Shown: positions 25,440 to 33,621, counted from the stretch's first letter. The stretch: 64,000 bases of DNA from Xanthocytophaga flava (GCA_030068525.1 JASJOS010000001.1:1-64000), one strand, 5' to 3'. The notes: a model not told the origin generated them from the sequence alone. A program made the numbers and translations.

Positions 25440-27470
25440 TTAATGCGTATGATGTAAAAAAGCAAAAGGTTCATTGTTCAAATTACTTGAGTGACCGTTA
25501 AAATAAGCACTATATATATCATGTTCTTGCCTTTCAAATAACCATTCATATTGTTCCTTTACTCTTCTTTTGTTAAGTTTTCGATTTCCAGACTCTTTTA
25601 ATTCATCTAAATCTAATAGAGGTTTACAAATACTATATTTTAACTCTAAGGTATCTAAGTCAAAAATTAAAGTACAAGATCCTCTGAAATCAAAACCGTT
25701 TTCTATTATCTTTTTATTATCATCCAAACCAGAATCTCGAACTTTATTTGGGACATATGGTTCTATTGGATCGTCCTCATCCTTATTATAGATAACCCCA
25801 CATCTTTGTATTAATGTCAGAATAATATGATTGATGATTTTTCCATTATATCCAACTCGATTTGCCAGCTTTAATGAAGATACTTGAAAAGAGGCAGAAG
25901 AAATATTTTCGCTCTTATAGGCTGTTGATGTTCTAACACCAAGCTTTTCCCAACCTTCACTGAATATTAATCCCGTTAACTTTTCAAAATCTGTAGAACC
26001 TGAAAACTTCGTACTTAATCTTTTATGCAATCCTACAACCTTCTTTCTATTTAATCTAACAGTTTTTCCTCCCATAAATGCGTCCGTTGCTTCAAATATC
26101 TTTCTACGATTATTTAAATAGATAATATTTTCTCTGAACTCTCGTAAAAATTTACTCAGCACTGAAAATTCATTCTGAAGAGTTTCATGATTTACAGGCT
26201 TGTAAACTAAACTTTCAACTGATAGTGTCTTAATTCCTTTAGGATAAATACCCCATTTTCTGAATGATTCTATAAAAGAGAGTCTATATGCCCTTGAATC
26301 ATCATCAATTAAATCAACATCTGCTGTTATAATAGCCCGTAAATAGTCCCCAAATGTGATGTCTAATGTAGGGCAATAATCCAGAGCTCGGATGCACATT
26401 TTAAGAACATGTGCTGCTGACTTAGCAGCTTCTTCAGCCAATCTATTAACTAAGTCTGGATGAAGAGCCCCATCACTTAATAAACCACTTCCTCCTGACG
26501 CTATCCGGAGTAAGTCTTCGACTCTTCTTTTATAAATAGAGATAAAGGCATCAAAAATGATAGCTACTAAAATACCACCTCGTTTATGTGGTTCTAAAAG
26601 ATTATTATATGCTATTGGATCTGGTTTTTTGGGCTTCCAAGTGTTAGTATCTTTATCAGTCTCGCCAATAGCATCTCTTAATGAACTATAAAGACCAATC
26701 GCTTTTCCAAACTGCTGAGCTAATTGACCAAGTAAATTCTGGCTTTCTAAATTTCCACGTGTTTTTGCAATTTGATGTTTGAGAACTTCTGGAAAAGTAA
26801 AATGTTGAAATAAGGCTACTATATCTGCAAAAGCCTCATGAAAGGCTAATACATCTGGATTCGTTGGATAAGTGAAACTCTGATGCATACCATCTAGTAA
26901 AGCATGTGCAGTTTCATGTGCAATAATATCATGGGAAAGACAAGTGAAGATTACAGACTCTGGCATGGACAAAGTAGTATCTTTTGAGTAAGAAGAAAAA
27001 TACCCAAACAACAAAGCCTTTTTATGTGGACTATAATAAGCATTAGCTTCTCGCAATGCGTGTGGATAAATCCTTAGTCTCTGAACATACTTTTTATCAA
27101 AAGAAGATTTTGTTCCAGTCATCTCTCTTGAACTCCATATTGCTTTTCGTCCTAATGCGCTCTCAAAATTTTTAATAGTAGTCATTGCAACAGCATAGAC
27201 CATTTGCTGATGAAACTGAGGATTTCCTTCACTAGGATCAATTCCATCTGTAGCAAGAATGTGAGGATGATTTAAATTTACAGGCTTATACAAAGTATTT
27301 ACAGATGGATCATAGTCTACAACCTCAATATATTCTCCTACAGGACCTTCTTCAACTTCCTCCCAATCTATTTTATAAATCACATCATTAATTAATACTG
27401 TATCTAATTGTAATGACAATGAAGGATCAAAAGCATATCCTCTTAATTTACGAAATGTAGGTTTTTTCAT
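25440..27470 (-). CDS. Gluzincin-type zinc metallopeptidase
   Basis: About 676 residues. ATG 27470 is chosen over a TTG twelve bases upstream. Zinc site HETAH (about 185-189) in SHDIIAHETAHALLDG, with the third ligand Glu in HEAFAD (about 211-216): the HExxH plus ExxxD pattern of gluzincins, thermolysin-like in arrangement. The N-terminal part (RKLRGYAFDPSLSLQLDT, then EYIEVVDYDPSVN and GNPQFHQQMVYAVAM) and the C-terminal 330 residues match no named domain I know. There is no signal peptide, so it is a cytoplasmic peptidase. It could process or release a modifier, cleave a host target on activation, or be an autoproteolytic switch. It lies 79 bases after the third MBL gene and 11 before the next. 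Confidence 0.75.
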   Translation of the reverse strand: MKKPTFRKLRGYAFDPSLSLQLDTVLINDVIYKIDWEEVEEGPVGEYIEVVDYDPSVNTLYKPVNLNHPHILATDGIDPSEGNPQFHQQMVYAVAMTTIKNFESALGRKAIWSSREMTGTKSSFDKKYVQRLRIYPHALREANAYYSPHKKALLFGYFSSYSKDTTLSMPESVIFTCLSHDIIAHETAHALLDGMHQSFTYPTNPDVLAFHEAFADIVALFQHFTFPEVLKHQIAKTRGNLESQNLLGQLAQQFGKAIGLYSSLRDAIGETDKDTNTWKPKKPDPIAYNNLLEPHKRGGILVAIIFDAFISIYKRRVEDLLRIASGGSGLLSDGALHPDLVNRLAEEAAKSAAHVLKMCIRALDYCPTLDITFGDYLRAIITADVDLIDDDSRAYRLSFIESFRKWGIYPKGIKTLSVESLVYKPVNHETLQNEFSVLSKFLREFRENIIYLNNRRKIFEATDAFMGGKTVRLNRKKVVGLHKRLSTKFSGSTDFEKLTGLIFSEGWEKLGVRTSTAYKSENISSASFQVSSLKLANRVGYNGKIINHIILTLIQRCGVIYNKDEDDPIEPYVPNKVRDSGLDDNKKIIENGFDFRGSCTLIFDLDTLELKYSICKPLLDLDELKESGNRKLNKRRVKEQYEWLFERQEHDIYSAYFNGHSSNLNNEPFAFLHHTH

Positions 27471-27549
27471 ATTGAGCCCCAATGCAGAATTAAGTAATAA
27501 ACTATTTATCGTTAGATGCTTTACTTAAAAAGTATTATCATATAAAATA

Positions 27550-28425
27550 CTACCTAAATTTTTTAGGCATAAATGGAGTAGGGAATTCATATGCTCTATT
27601 TCTACTGATAAAGTTATAAGCCACCGATTGAGAAGAACCATTTTCATGAAAAATTATTACATCGCCCCTTTTGGTAGTCATTAGAGGAATTCCCCTACAA
27701 CTTAACATATCTCTAATATTTTGTCTTGGGTGCTCATATTGATTATCATAGTTAGAAGAGCATACTGCAAGTTTGGGTTTGACTTTATCCAAAAAACTCC
27801 CACTCATAAAACCATTATCTGCTCCATGATGCGGAAGTATCAGTACATCCACCTCAGAAATAAATATATTACTTATAAGTAATCTCCTAGCAATTTCTTC
27901 TGATTCACAATCTCCTAAACTAATTACATTAAATCCTGCAGATCTAAATAACTTAATCAAGGACATATCATTTTTATTTTCAGAATCATAACTTGAAGGA
28001 TATAGAACATCACTCGACCCCCAGGATGAGGCACTTGACAGTCTAGAGATATACTCTTTACTAATCTCTATAACATTATGAACATACTTTTGGTGGATAT
28101 TATCATACTTAAGAAGTAAGTTTCTACAAAGTCTACCCTCTTCCGATGAAGGCAAATAAGAAGGGACCTCTATCAGTGAAGGCCTTAAATGATTTATAAT
28201 CTGAACTAAGTCATTGAAACAGCAATGATCAGTATCCCAACTAGTAATGTGCAAAGTATCTACTCGCTCCTTATTATGAATTTTTAGATCTTCAATTAGA
28301 ATGTCTATCCCACCACAAGGTAATCTTGCTTCTATAAGTGTATATACATTAGTATCTTGTTTATAAAAGGAAAAAAGTGAACCTTCACTCTCTAATTGGA
28401 ATGCTCGGAATTTTGTTAGCAACAT
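27550..28425 (-). CDS. ComEC-like MBL-fold protein with altered metal motif, first gene of the cluster
   Basis: A 291-residue MBL-fold protein. Where HxHxDH is expected it has SWDTDHC (residues 62-68): His1 and His2 are replaced by Ser and Asp, while the DH pair is kept. The later motifs are better preserved: LGDCES (about 170-175) and LPHHGAD (about 197-203). It may bind one metal only, or be a sensor rather than an enzyme. It is the first gene of the minus-strand cluster, preceded by about 400 bases without genes where its promoter must lie, and followed by 79 bases and the gluzincin. Confidence 0.7.
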   Translation of the reverse strand: MLLTKFRAFQLESEGSLFSFYKQDTNVYTLIEARLPCGGIDILIEDLKIHNKERVDTLHITSWDTDHCCFNDLVQIINHLRPSLIEVPSYLPSSEEGRLCRNLLLKYDNIHQKYVHNVIEISKEYISRLSSASSWGSSDVLYPSSYDSENKNDMSLIKLFRSAGFNVISLGDCESEEIARRLLISNIFISEVDVLILPHHGADNGFMSGSFLDKVKPKLAVCSSNYDNQYEHPRQNIRDMLSCRGIPLMTTKRGDVIIFHENGSSQSVAYNFISRNRAYEFPTPFMPKKFR

Positions 28426-28822
28426 TACGTTAAATTTATCTTTTTTTACTATCTTAAAATCAATAAATAATGTGTAGAATAACCAAAAAAGACCCCAGAT
28501 AAGTAAATAGTAATTAGGCAGTTTGACATTTTGATAAATATCTACAGTTTTTATTTATTGCACCATCCCCAAAAGTGGGTAATTTCATTCGATAACCAAT
28601 TCAATATCAACCTAAAACATACAAGCCAAAACTGTTTACTGGCTGATATATATTCGCATTAGTAAAACTATCTCTTCGAAAAGAATACAGAAAAGATCGA
28701 AATCTTACATAGAAGCATCCAATTTCTTCTGAGTTAAGTTCAATATACAGAATCGAACCTATACTGATTATGAGAAAGATAATTTCAGAATATTTTCCAC
28801 CGTGCTTTTCTTATTCATTCAA
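28426..28822. other. Intergenic stretch upstream of the MBL/E2-E1-JAB operon
   Basis: It must contain the minus-strand promoter for the operon, but I find no clear TAnnTTTG box reading leftward. The sequence is AT-rich and has no evident repeat. Nothing else supported. Confidence 0.3.
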
Positions 28823-28930
28823 ATGATCAAAGATCCAGTAAGCGTAGCTATAAGAAATGAAAGAGGCACGTTATCTTTGATAGCTAGACCTGCTGAAACC
28901 CAATGGCATTTTTCCGATGAACAAACGTGA
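28823..28930 (+). CDS. Short open frame, probably the tail of a lost upstream gene
   Basis: ATG at 28823 opens a 35-codon frame (ending HFSDEQT) whose TGA overlaps the ATG of the next frame at 28917. Such overlaps are typical of real adjacent genes. The composition looks coding (SLIARPAETQWHF), but it is too short to classify. It may be a remnant of a longer gene. Confidence 0.3.
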   Translation: MIKDPVSVAIRNERGTLSLIARPAETQWHFSDEQT

Positions 28931-29687
28931 ATACAAAGGTATTATTCATTCGGTACAAGACCGGTACAACTCCCTGAAGCTGACCTTTGAGCAGGCCGAA
29001 CGGGTATATCTATTTGAACAGGCTAAAGATCCGCATAAGGATGAATATTTCTCATTCTGGGAGGAAATGGATTTTCAAATGGATACCTCCCGGGGTATTC
29101 TTACCAAACAGCAATAGAAAATCTATGAACCCCAATAGCAGGAACATATTGACCATCACTTAAAAACACTGGTTGAAAACGATCAGCAGGCACTGAAACG
29201 AATCGACTTCTACCAGACTGTACTGGATTACCATCTGCAAGCTTTTATTCCTGAAGTGAAAAGTTCCGGGCTTTGGATGCAAGTAGGATTGCAACCTGAT
29301 ATTGAACTCAAAGTTGATTACCTGCGTGCTGAAAACAAGCTTTTCTGGCAAAAGCAGAGGAAAAGTATTCTGCTTCATCATTACCGGCACTCTCGCCAGT
29401 ATCAGCCAATCTGCTTGCAGGCAGAGCTGCTTAAACATCAAACACATAAATTGCTGCCCTTGTTGCCTACCGAACAGATGGATGAGTTTACCAAAGCCAC
29501 TACCCAATTTGTCAGGGACCGGCTGCCAACCTGGTATTTTAAACTCACTGAATATGCTACGGTTTGGGAGAATTATGTTTCGAGCATGCAACAGATCATG
29601 GAGCGGCATTTTGGCAAACGTTCGGAAAGACAAGGTTGGTTTGTCAATGTCAGCCCTGACCTTGAAAAGCAAAAAGAGGATTTTTGA
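28917..29687 (+). pseudogene. Hypothetical protein gene interrupted by two in-frame TAG stops
   Basis: The open frames at 28917-29117 and 29256-29687 are in the same frame. Between them lie only two stops, TAG at 29115 and TAG at 29136, in otherwise coding-like sequence (HIDHHLKTLVENDQQALKRI, then FYQTVLDYHLQAFIPEV). Read through, it would encode about 256 residues, soluble and helical, of a family I do not recognise. Both stops follow or replace Gln-like contexts, so simple C-to-T changes could have made them. The gene appears decayed in this strain. Confidence 0.5.
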
Positions 29688-29829
29688 TGAGTCTGCTTTT
29701 GATGGAAGATTAGTCATAGCTTGAAAACAATTATGACAGAAGATTCTTTACTTCGATTCTCTGATAAATTAATTATAAAAGATCGGAAATATCTTAATCT
29801 CAAAGGAAGACAATAGTTGAGAATCCCTG

Positions 29830-30744
29830 CTACCGGGCTAAAAAATCCTGCAAGGGAAACCATTCACTTCGATGTATGGCCTTATAGACCGGTGCCAGAT
29901 CAAACTGCCTTTGAAAGTCTTCAATTGTACCCACGACTCCATACGAACCATGACCTTTGGATCTGGGCTTGAAAGTCAGTTGACCGATCTTTTCAAACCT
30001 GTCGGCAAAATGCATTAACTCCTGATGAACTACCGCCAATACATCCACTCCAACAAAGTACTGGCCTGTTCGTTATGCTTCATTTCTGACAAGAGCATCC
30101 ATTCCTCCCGGATCGTTGATTTTCCACATACCCTCTTTGAGGAAAACTTCCCAATCCAGATCCACTCCCGAGGGTACTTTACGTTCCACAATGTCATAAT
30201 TGATCACATCGGCCAAATCAGGCTTATCTTTATCCCGATATGTTTTCTTGGCAAACTCGTAACTGCAACTTTCCCTGTGCTGGCTTACGGTCAGAACAAT
30301 GGTAACCGCATAACTTCCATTGGCAAGCTGAAAGGTAAGCACATCCCCTTCTGAAAAAAGTAGATTGATGATTTTTCGGTACTTCCGCTGGCGAATGGTT
30401 CGTTTGGGTGTACTGATCTTATTCCAGAAACGATTTAGTTCCCGCTCACGGGCAGTGGCATCTTCCTGTGACTGCTCGGCCCATACTTGAGCACAAGCAC
30501 CCCGATCGATTGCAGTTCTCACCTGTCGTTTAATCGGCTCGGTTAATTGACATGTCTCCCAAAGAGCCAGCGCATAGGCGGTGATAAAGATTTCGTACTC
30601 GAAGAAGTCATAGGCTTCCTTGCCTCTTTCCATCTGATGTCTAATATCTTCCATGGGCATGCCTTCATCATACAGATCCATGAAGCCCCAGTAAACATCG
30701 TGAGCCAGATCACCGTCAATGATTTTTATTCCATCGGTAGCCAT
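29830..30744 (-). pseudogene. DUF4259-like hypothetical gene interrupted by an in-frame TAA
   Basis: The frames 30744-30073 and 30048-29830 are in the same frame, separated by a TAA at 30073-30075. The sequence beyond it (RTGQYFVGVDVLAVVHQEL) still looks coding, giving about 304 codons in total. The N-terminal part (GDLAHDVYWGFMDLYDEG, then a helix AYALALWETCQL) resembles DUF4259-type domains, loosely associated with immunity-like proteins. The match is weak. ATG 30744 is a better start than the TTG upstream at 30771. This is the second decayed gene in a row, marking an eroding stretch next to the attachment scars. Confidence 0.45.
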
Positions 30745-30769
30745 AGGTCTGTATAACCAATGTATAACC

Positions 30770-30806
30770 AAAAATAAAAATGCACTTAGCTTTTTGCGCT
30801 AAGTGC
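30770..30806 (-). terminator. Rho-independent terminator downstream of the tRNA-Thr fragment
   Basis: Nine-base arms GCACTTAGC (30782-30790) and GCTAAGTGC (30798-30806) with a 7-base loop, followed on the minus strand by a U-rich run (30770-30781). This is the normal terminator position for the tRNA gene whose 3' end lies just upstream. Confidence 0.7.
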
Positions 30807-30818
30807 TTGACTTTCAAC

Positions 30819-30866
30819 AGCCCCCTGCCGGGATCGAACCAGCGACCTACTGATTACAAGTCAGTT
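30819..30866 (-). tRNA. tRNA-Thr(TGT) 3' fragment, probable attachment-site scar
   Basis: On the minus strand: an anticodon stem-loop with TGT anticodon (stem CTGA / TCAG), a variable region, a T-arm (GCTGG-TTCGATC-CCGGC) and the 3' acceptor strand AGGGGGC plus T. The 5' acceptor and D-arm are missing; the sequence upstream of CAACTGACT is unrelated. A 48-nt 3' tRNA remnant is the expected product of tyrosine-integrase insertion at a tRNA 3' end. It cannot be a functional tRNA. Confidence 0.75.
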
Positions 30867-31108
30867 GATAGATCTCATTATGAATTCAGATGTATTTAAT
30901 TTTGAAGTACTTAGATCTGAATATCATGTTTCCCATGATAATATAACTTGGACCTTTTACATTTTAGAATCAACATTAGTAGAATTTATTTGCTATCTTT
31001 TATAAATTTTAAATTTAATGTCTGGTAGAGTAACTAAATGGAAATATATTCATTATGTTACCTATTTGTTACTCTTACCATATAAAACACTGACTATCAA
31101 TACATAAA

Positions 31109-31156
31109 ACTTGCATGGGGTGCAAGGGGTCGCTGGTTCGAATCCAGTCATCCCGA
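31109..31156 (+). tRNA. tRNA-Pro(GGG) 3' fragment, probable attachment-site scar
   Basis: Anticodon stem-loop CTTGC-ATGGGGT-GCAAG (anticodon GGG), a variable loop, a T-arm around GGTTCGAATCC and the 3' acceptor strand CATCCCG plus A. The 5' acceptor (expected CGGGATG) and the D-arm are absent upstream, where the sequence is AT-rich and unrelated. It faces the tRNA-Thr fragment 242 bases away and has the same length, 48 nt. Confidence 0.75.
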
Positions 31157-31171
31157 CTGAAAAAATCGAAC

Positions 31172-31204
31172 AAAACCGCTTAAAACCTAGTTTTGAGCGG
31201 TTTT
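31172..31204. terminator. Terminator hairpin after the tRNA-Pro fragment
   Basis: Near-perfect inverted repeat: AAAACCGCTTAAAAC (31172-31186) with GTTTTGAGCGGTTTT (31190-31204), one wobble pair. The T-run makes it a normal + strand terminator of the former tRNA gene; the A-run could serve the other strand. Between here and 31353 I see no gene. Confidence 0.7.
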
Positions 31205-31353
31205 ATGTTTTATGGCCTTTGGGGTTATTCTCGCTTTTTCGGGTTATTTTTGTTACTCCCTTTTTACTCGGAGGACATGCGTTTGATAACATCCCGTCAG
31301 TCTGTATCGCGGACGAGCACCATAGGGTAGCTGCGGCGCAATTATGGCAGGAG

Positions 31354-31731
31354 TTAAGCCGAGATTTTCTCGTCCTTCACTTTATGATACGCCATATAGG
31401 AAATAACTAAAATAATAATCATTACAAATGGGAATATAATAGTGAATGCGGGATCTCCGACGTTATAATGTGCGAGCATTGCGGAAAAGAAACTTAGGAA
31501 AAATCCCAAATAAGCCCATTCTTTTAATCTCGCAGGAACTGATGGAATGGCGATAGCCAATGCACCAAGCAATTTGAAAACACCTAATTCTACACGGAAC
31601 CAATCTGGGAAACCAATATGAACGAAAATTGGCTTCATTGCTGGATTTATAAAATAGTTTGCCACGTTGGCTAACATTACTAGTACGAGTAAAGTTGTAA
31701 AAATGCGATAAAGGTTTCTTTGTAATTTCAT
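31354..31731 (-). CDS. DoxX-like membrane protein
   Basis: About 125 residues with four membrane helices (near 8-28, 45-62, 72-88, 96-114). ATG 31731 is preferred over the TTG at 31740. The arrangement, with FKLLGALAIAIP in helix 2 and WAYLGFFLSFFSAMLAHYN in helix 3, is that of small DoxX-like proteins, which in Bacteroidota often sit beside SDR oxidoreductases and MarR or HxlR regulators in stress or quinone-detoxification clusters, as here. It follows the NmrA-type SDR gene by 99 bases on the same strand and may be cotranscribed. The biochemical role is unknown. Confidence 0.7.
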   Translation of the reverse strand: MKLQRNLYRIFTTLLVLVMLANVANYFINPAMKPIFVHIGFPDWFRVELGVFKLLGALAIAIPSVPARLKEWAYLGFFLSFFSAMLAHYNVGDPAFTIIFPFVMIIILVISYMAYHKVKDEKISA

Positions 31732-31830
31732 TTTATTCAATTTTTAAGAACAACTATATTTTGTAGAGCGAAGGTCAACTATGAGCTGAACATAGAAATC
31801 ATCCCTACTCAAATCATAGTTTAAACTATA

Positions 31831-32694
31831 CTATCCGTAAATTTCAGTTAAATAGGCTTTGATTTCCATAGGTTTTCTCCCCAATAATTTTTCCAAATCA
31901 GATCGGTGCGTATTGAATTCTCCATTTCCAATTGCGATTCCAAAACCTGCTAAAAAAGATGCAATTTCCTTCGGAACGCCTGCTTTTACAAGGCCTTCCA
32001 CATAAGTTTCTGCATCAGGCTTAAGGTATTTAACTTCTTGTCCAGTAATTTCCGAAAGTATCTCAGCAATTTCACTAAATGAATACGCTACATTTGCAGT
32101 GATTGCATAATTTTTATTTTCGTGTCCCGAAGTAGTTAACACAACTGCTGCGGCTTCTCCCATTTCGGCTTTGGGTACCCAAGGTAATTTTCCTTCTCCT
32201 GCAGGAAAGAAAATACCTGTTTCTAAAAACTTTTCCCCTGAAAACATTCCAATAGAATCGGCATAAAGTGTATTATCCAATATCGTGTATGGAATGCCTA
32301 CTTCTTGAAGATAATCCGCCGTATCTTTATGAATCTGACTCACGTACGGAATGACTGTAGTTTCATAACTGACAATATCTATACCTGTGTAAACGATATG
32401 CTTTACACCATTTTCTAGCGCGGCATTAATCACATTTTTATGCTGAACTAGTCGATCAACCATTTCGTTGGACGACACGAGTAATAGTTTGTCAACACCT
32501 ACAAGTGCAGTTTTGAGGGAATCGTACTCATTATAATTTCCGATTTTTATCTGAATGCCTGCGCTTTTTAAATCCGCTGCTTTATGCTCATCTCTGACCA
32601 ATGCGGAAATTTCATTTGCGGGGAATCCCTTTTTTAATAATGCTTGAATAGTGGCGTTTCCTAAACCGCCAGTGGCTCCTGTAACTAGAATCAT
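31831..32694 (-). CDS. NmrA-type SDR, NAD(P)H:quinone oxidoreductase-like
   Basis: A 287-residue Rossmann protein with the N-terminal nucleotide motif TGATGGLG (about residues 5-12). The NmrA/QorB-like body includes KHIVYTGIDIVS (about 99-110), and there is no YxxxK catalytic pair in the classical place. This atypical-SDR group includes QorB-like quinone reductases and NAD(P) sensors. It is divergent from the HxlR gene with a 117-base shared promoter region that contains a perfect operator-like palindrome, so repression or activation by that HxlR protein is likely. HxlR-SDR divergent pairs are common in electrophile and quinone stress loci. Confidence 0.8.
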   Translation of the reverse strand: MILVTGATGGLGNATIQALLKKGFPANEISALVRDEHKAADLKSAGIQIKIGNYNEYDSLKTALVGVDKLLLVSSNEMVDRLVQHKNVINAALENGVKHIVYTGIDIVSYETTVIPYVSQIHKDTADYLQEVGIPYTILDNTLYADSIGMFSGEKFLETGIFFPAGEGKLPWVPKAEMGEAAAVVLTTSGHENKNYAITANVAYSFSEIAEILSEITGQEVKYLKPDAETYVEGLVKAGVPKEIASFLAGFGIAIGNGEFNTHRSDLEKLLGRKPMEIKAYLTEIYG

Positions 32695-32764
32695 TTTTGC
32701 TATTTTTAAATTAATTTTTATATTTGTTACGCAAAGAAACTAATAATACTTTCATAAAGTAACT

Positions 32765-32780
32765 GTTACCTTTTGGTAAC
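32765..32780. promoter_or_regulatory. Operator-like palindrome GTTACC-N4-GGTAAC
   Basis: A perfect dyad (with flanking T and A it extends to 32764-32781) in the divergent promoter between the SDR and HxlR genes, 31 bases before the HxlR start. Two relatives lie at 34621 and 35248. Confidence 0.55.
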
Positions 32781-32811
32781 AATGAAAATAGTAATAACCT
32801 AAATGTAACTA

Positions 32812-33135
32812 ATGGAAAAAAAAGTGGAAACCAACCTTTGTCCGTTTACCACCACAATTGGTTTAATCGGTGGAAGATGGAAGTCAATAATCCTATATCT
32901 TTTGTCTGATCATACTAGAAGATTTGGTGAAATATCTGCCAGGATGCCTTCTATATCTAGGAAAGTATTAACCGAACAATTGAAAGAACTAGAAGCGGAC
33001 GGCTTAATACGCAGAGAACAGTTTAAAGAAATTCCACCTCGTGTAGAATACTCTTTAACGCCGCTTGGACAAAGCCTTAAACCGATATTGAATGATTTGG
33101 CTGCGTGGGGACAAGAAATGGTTTTGGATAAATAA
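32812..33135 (+). CDS. HxlR family transcriptional regulator
   Basis: A 107-residue winged-helix protein. Typical features: CPFTTTIGLIGGRWKSIILYLLS at the N-terminus (Cys near residue 10 is the sensing cysteine of many family members), FGEISARMPSISRKVLTEQLKELE as recognition helix region, and VEYSLTPLGQSL as the wing. HxlR regulators respond to aldehydes, quinones or hypochlorite and usually control an adjacent divergent oxidoreductase gene. That matches the SDR and DoxX genes here. The palindrome 31 bases upstream is a candidate site for autoregulation. Confidence 0.9.
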   Translation: MEKKVETNLCPFTTTIGLIGGRWKSIILYLLSDHTRRFGEISARMPSISRKVLTEQLKELEADGLIRREQFKEIPPRVEYSLTPLGQSLKPILNDLAAWGQEMVLDK

Positions 33136-33184
33136 TAACTATACTCATAACAAAATTTGGACTTGCCCACCATTTAGAAATAAA

Positions 33185-33423
33185 ATGAAGGATGTATTTA
33201 TCAACTATTTAAAATCCCAAGTGGACATATCGGATGCGGAACTAGTAGAAATCCTACAACTGATTATCAATAAGACTACAAAAAATCGCAATCTATTTTG
33301 CATGATGGTGAGACTTGGCGATTTATGCGTTTTATAACGAAAGGTTGTTGTCGCTTATATCGTTTCGATGAAAAAGGAATGGATCACACGGTACAGGAGA
33401 AATGCCTGCTGTTGCTTTTCTAA
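33185..33423 (+). pseudogene. Broken Crp/Fnr family regulator gene
   Basis: ATG 33185 starts MKDVFINYLKSQVDISDAEL, a standard N-terminus of Bacteroidota Crp/Fnr proteins. Near 33290 the frame shifts: the continuation GETWRFMRFITKGCCRLYRFD (cyclic-nucleotide-binding-like domain) is in another frame and runs to 33423, after which the sequence no longer matches the family. The DNA-binding domain is gone. About 80 of the normal 190 residues remain. Confidence 0.65.
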
Positions 33424-33569
33424 ATTCAGGCTTCATTTCCATTACGTGCAATTTGTTAAAAACTTCCAATGCTGGAATATTAGGTTATCTTAACTACAAA
33501 GTTAACGCCGCCAACTTCCGCAAATTATGCAGAAAAAGGTTCGAAATTTGTACAGACGGGGCGACTGAA

Positions 33570-33621
33570 AAAACGAATAAGACTGTTTAAAACCTGGGTT
33601 TTAAACAGTCTTATTCGTTTT
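33570..33621. terminator. Perfect 24-base inverted repeat, bidirectional terminator-like
   Basis: Arms 33570-33593 and 33598-33621 are perfectly complementary over 24 bases with a 4-base loop. They begin with AAAACGAATAAG and end with TTTT. It lies between the broken Crp/Fnr gene and the convergent SDR gene, where a bidirectional terminator would be expected. The length and perfection are greater than for most terminators in this window. Confidence 0.55.

Larger units (their letters stand above)
1..31156. mobile_element. Right part of an integrative conjugative element or genomic island
   Basis: The stretch begins inside a Bacteroidota conjugation operon, continues through defence-like cargo and a serine recombinase, and ends at a tRNA-Pro 3' fragment (31109-31156). 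For an element inserted at a tRNA 3' end, the leftover 3' fragment lies at the end away from the intact tRNA. A + strand fragment therefore places the element to its left, which fits. The left end, the intact tRNA-Pro, the relaxase and the integrase lie outside the window. That the transfer genes and the cargo form a single element is an inference; the cargo could also be layered insertions. Confidence 0.5.

Noticed and set aside
30819-31156. Functional tRNA genes for Thr and Pro
   Set aside because: Both lack the 5' acceptor strand and D-arm; only 48 nt of 3' sequence remain.
31111-31410. A 99-codon open frame on the + strand
   Set aside because: Its first residues (GVAGSNPV) are the translation of the tRNA-Pro 3' arm, a well-known artefact; the rest shows no protein features.
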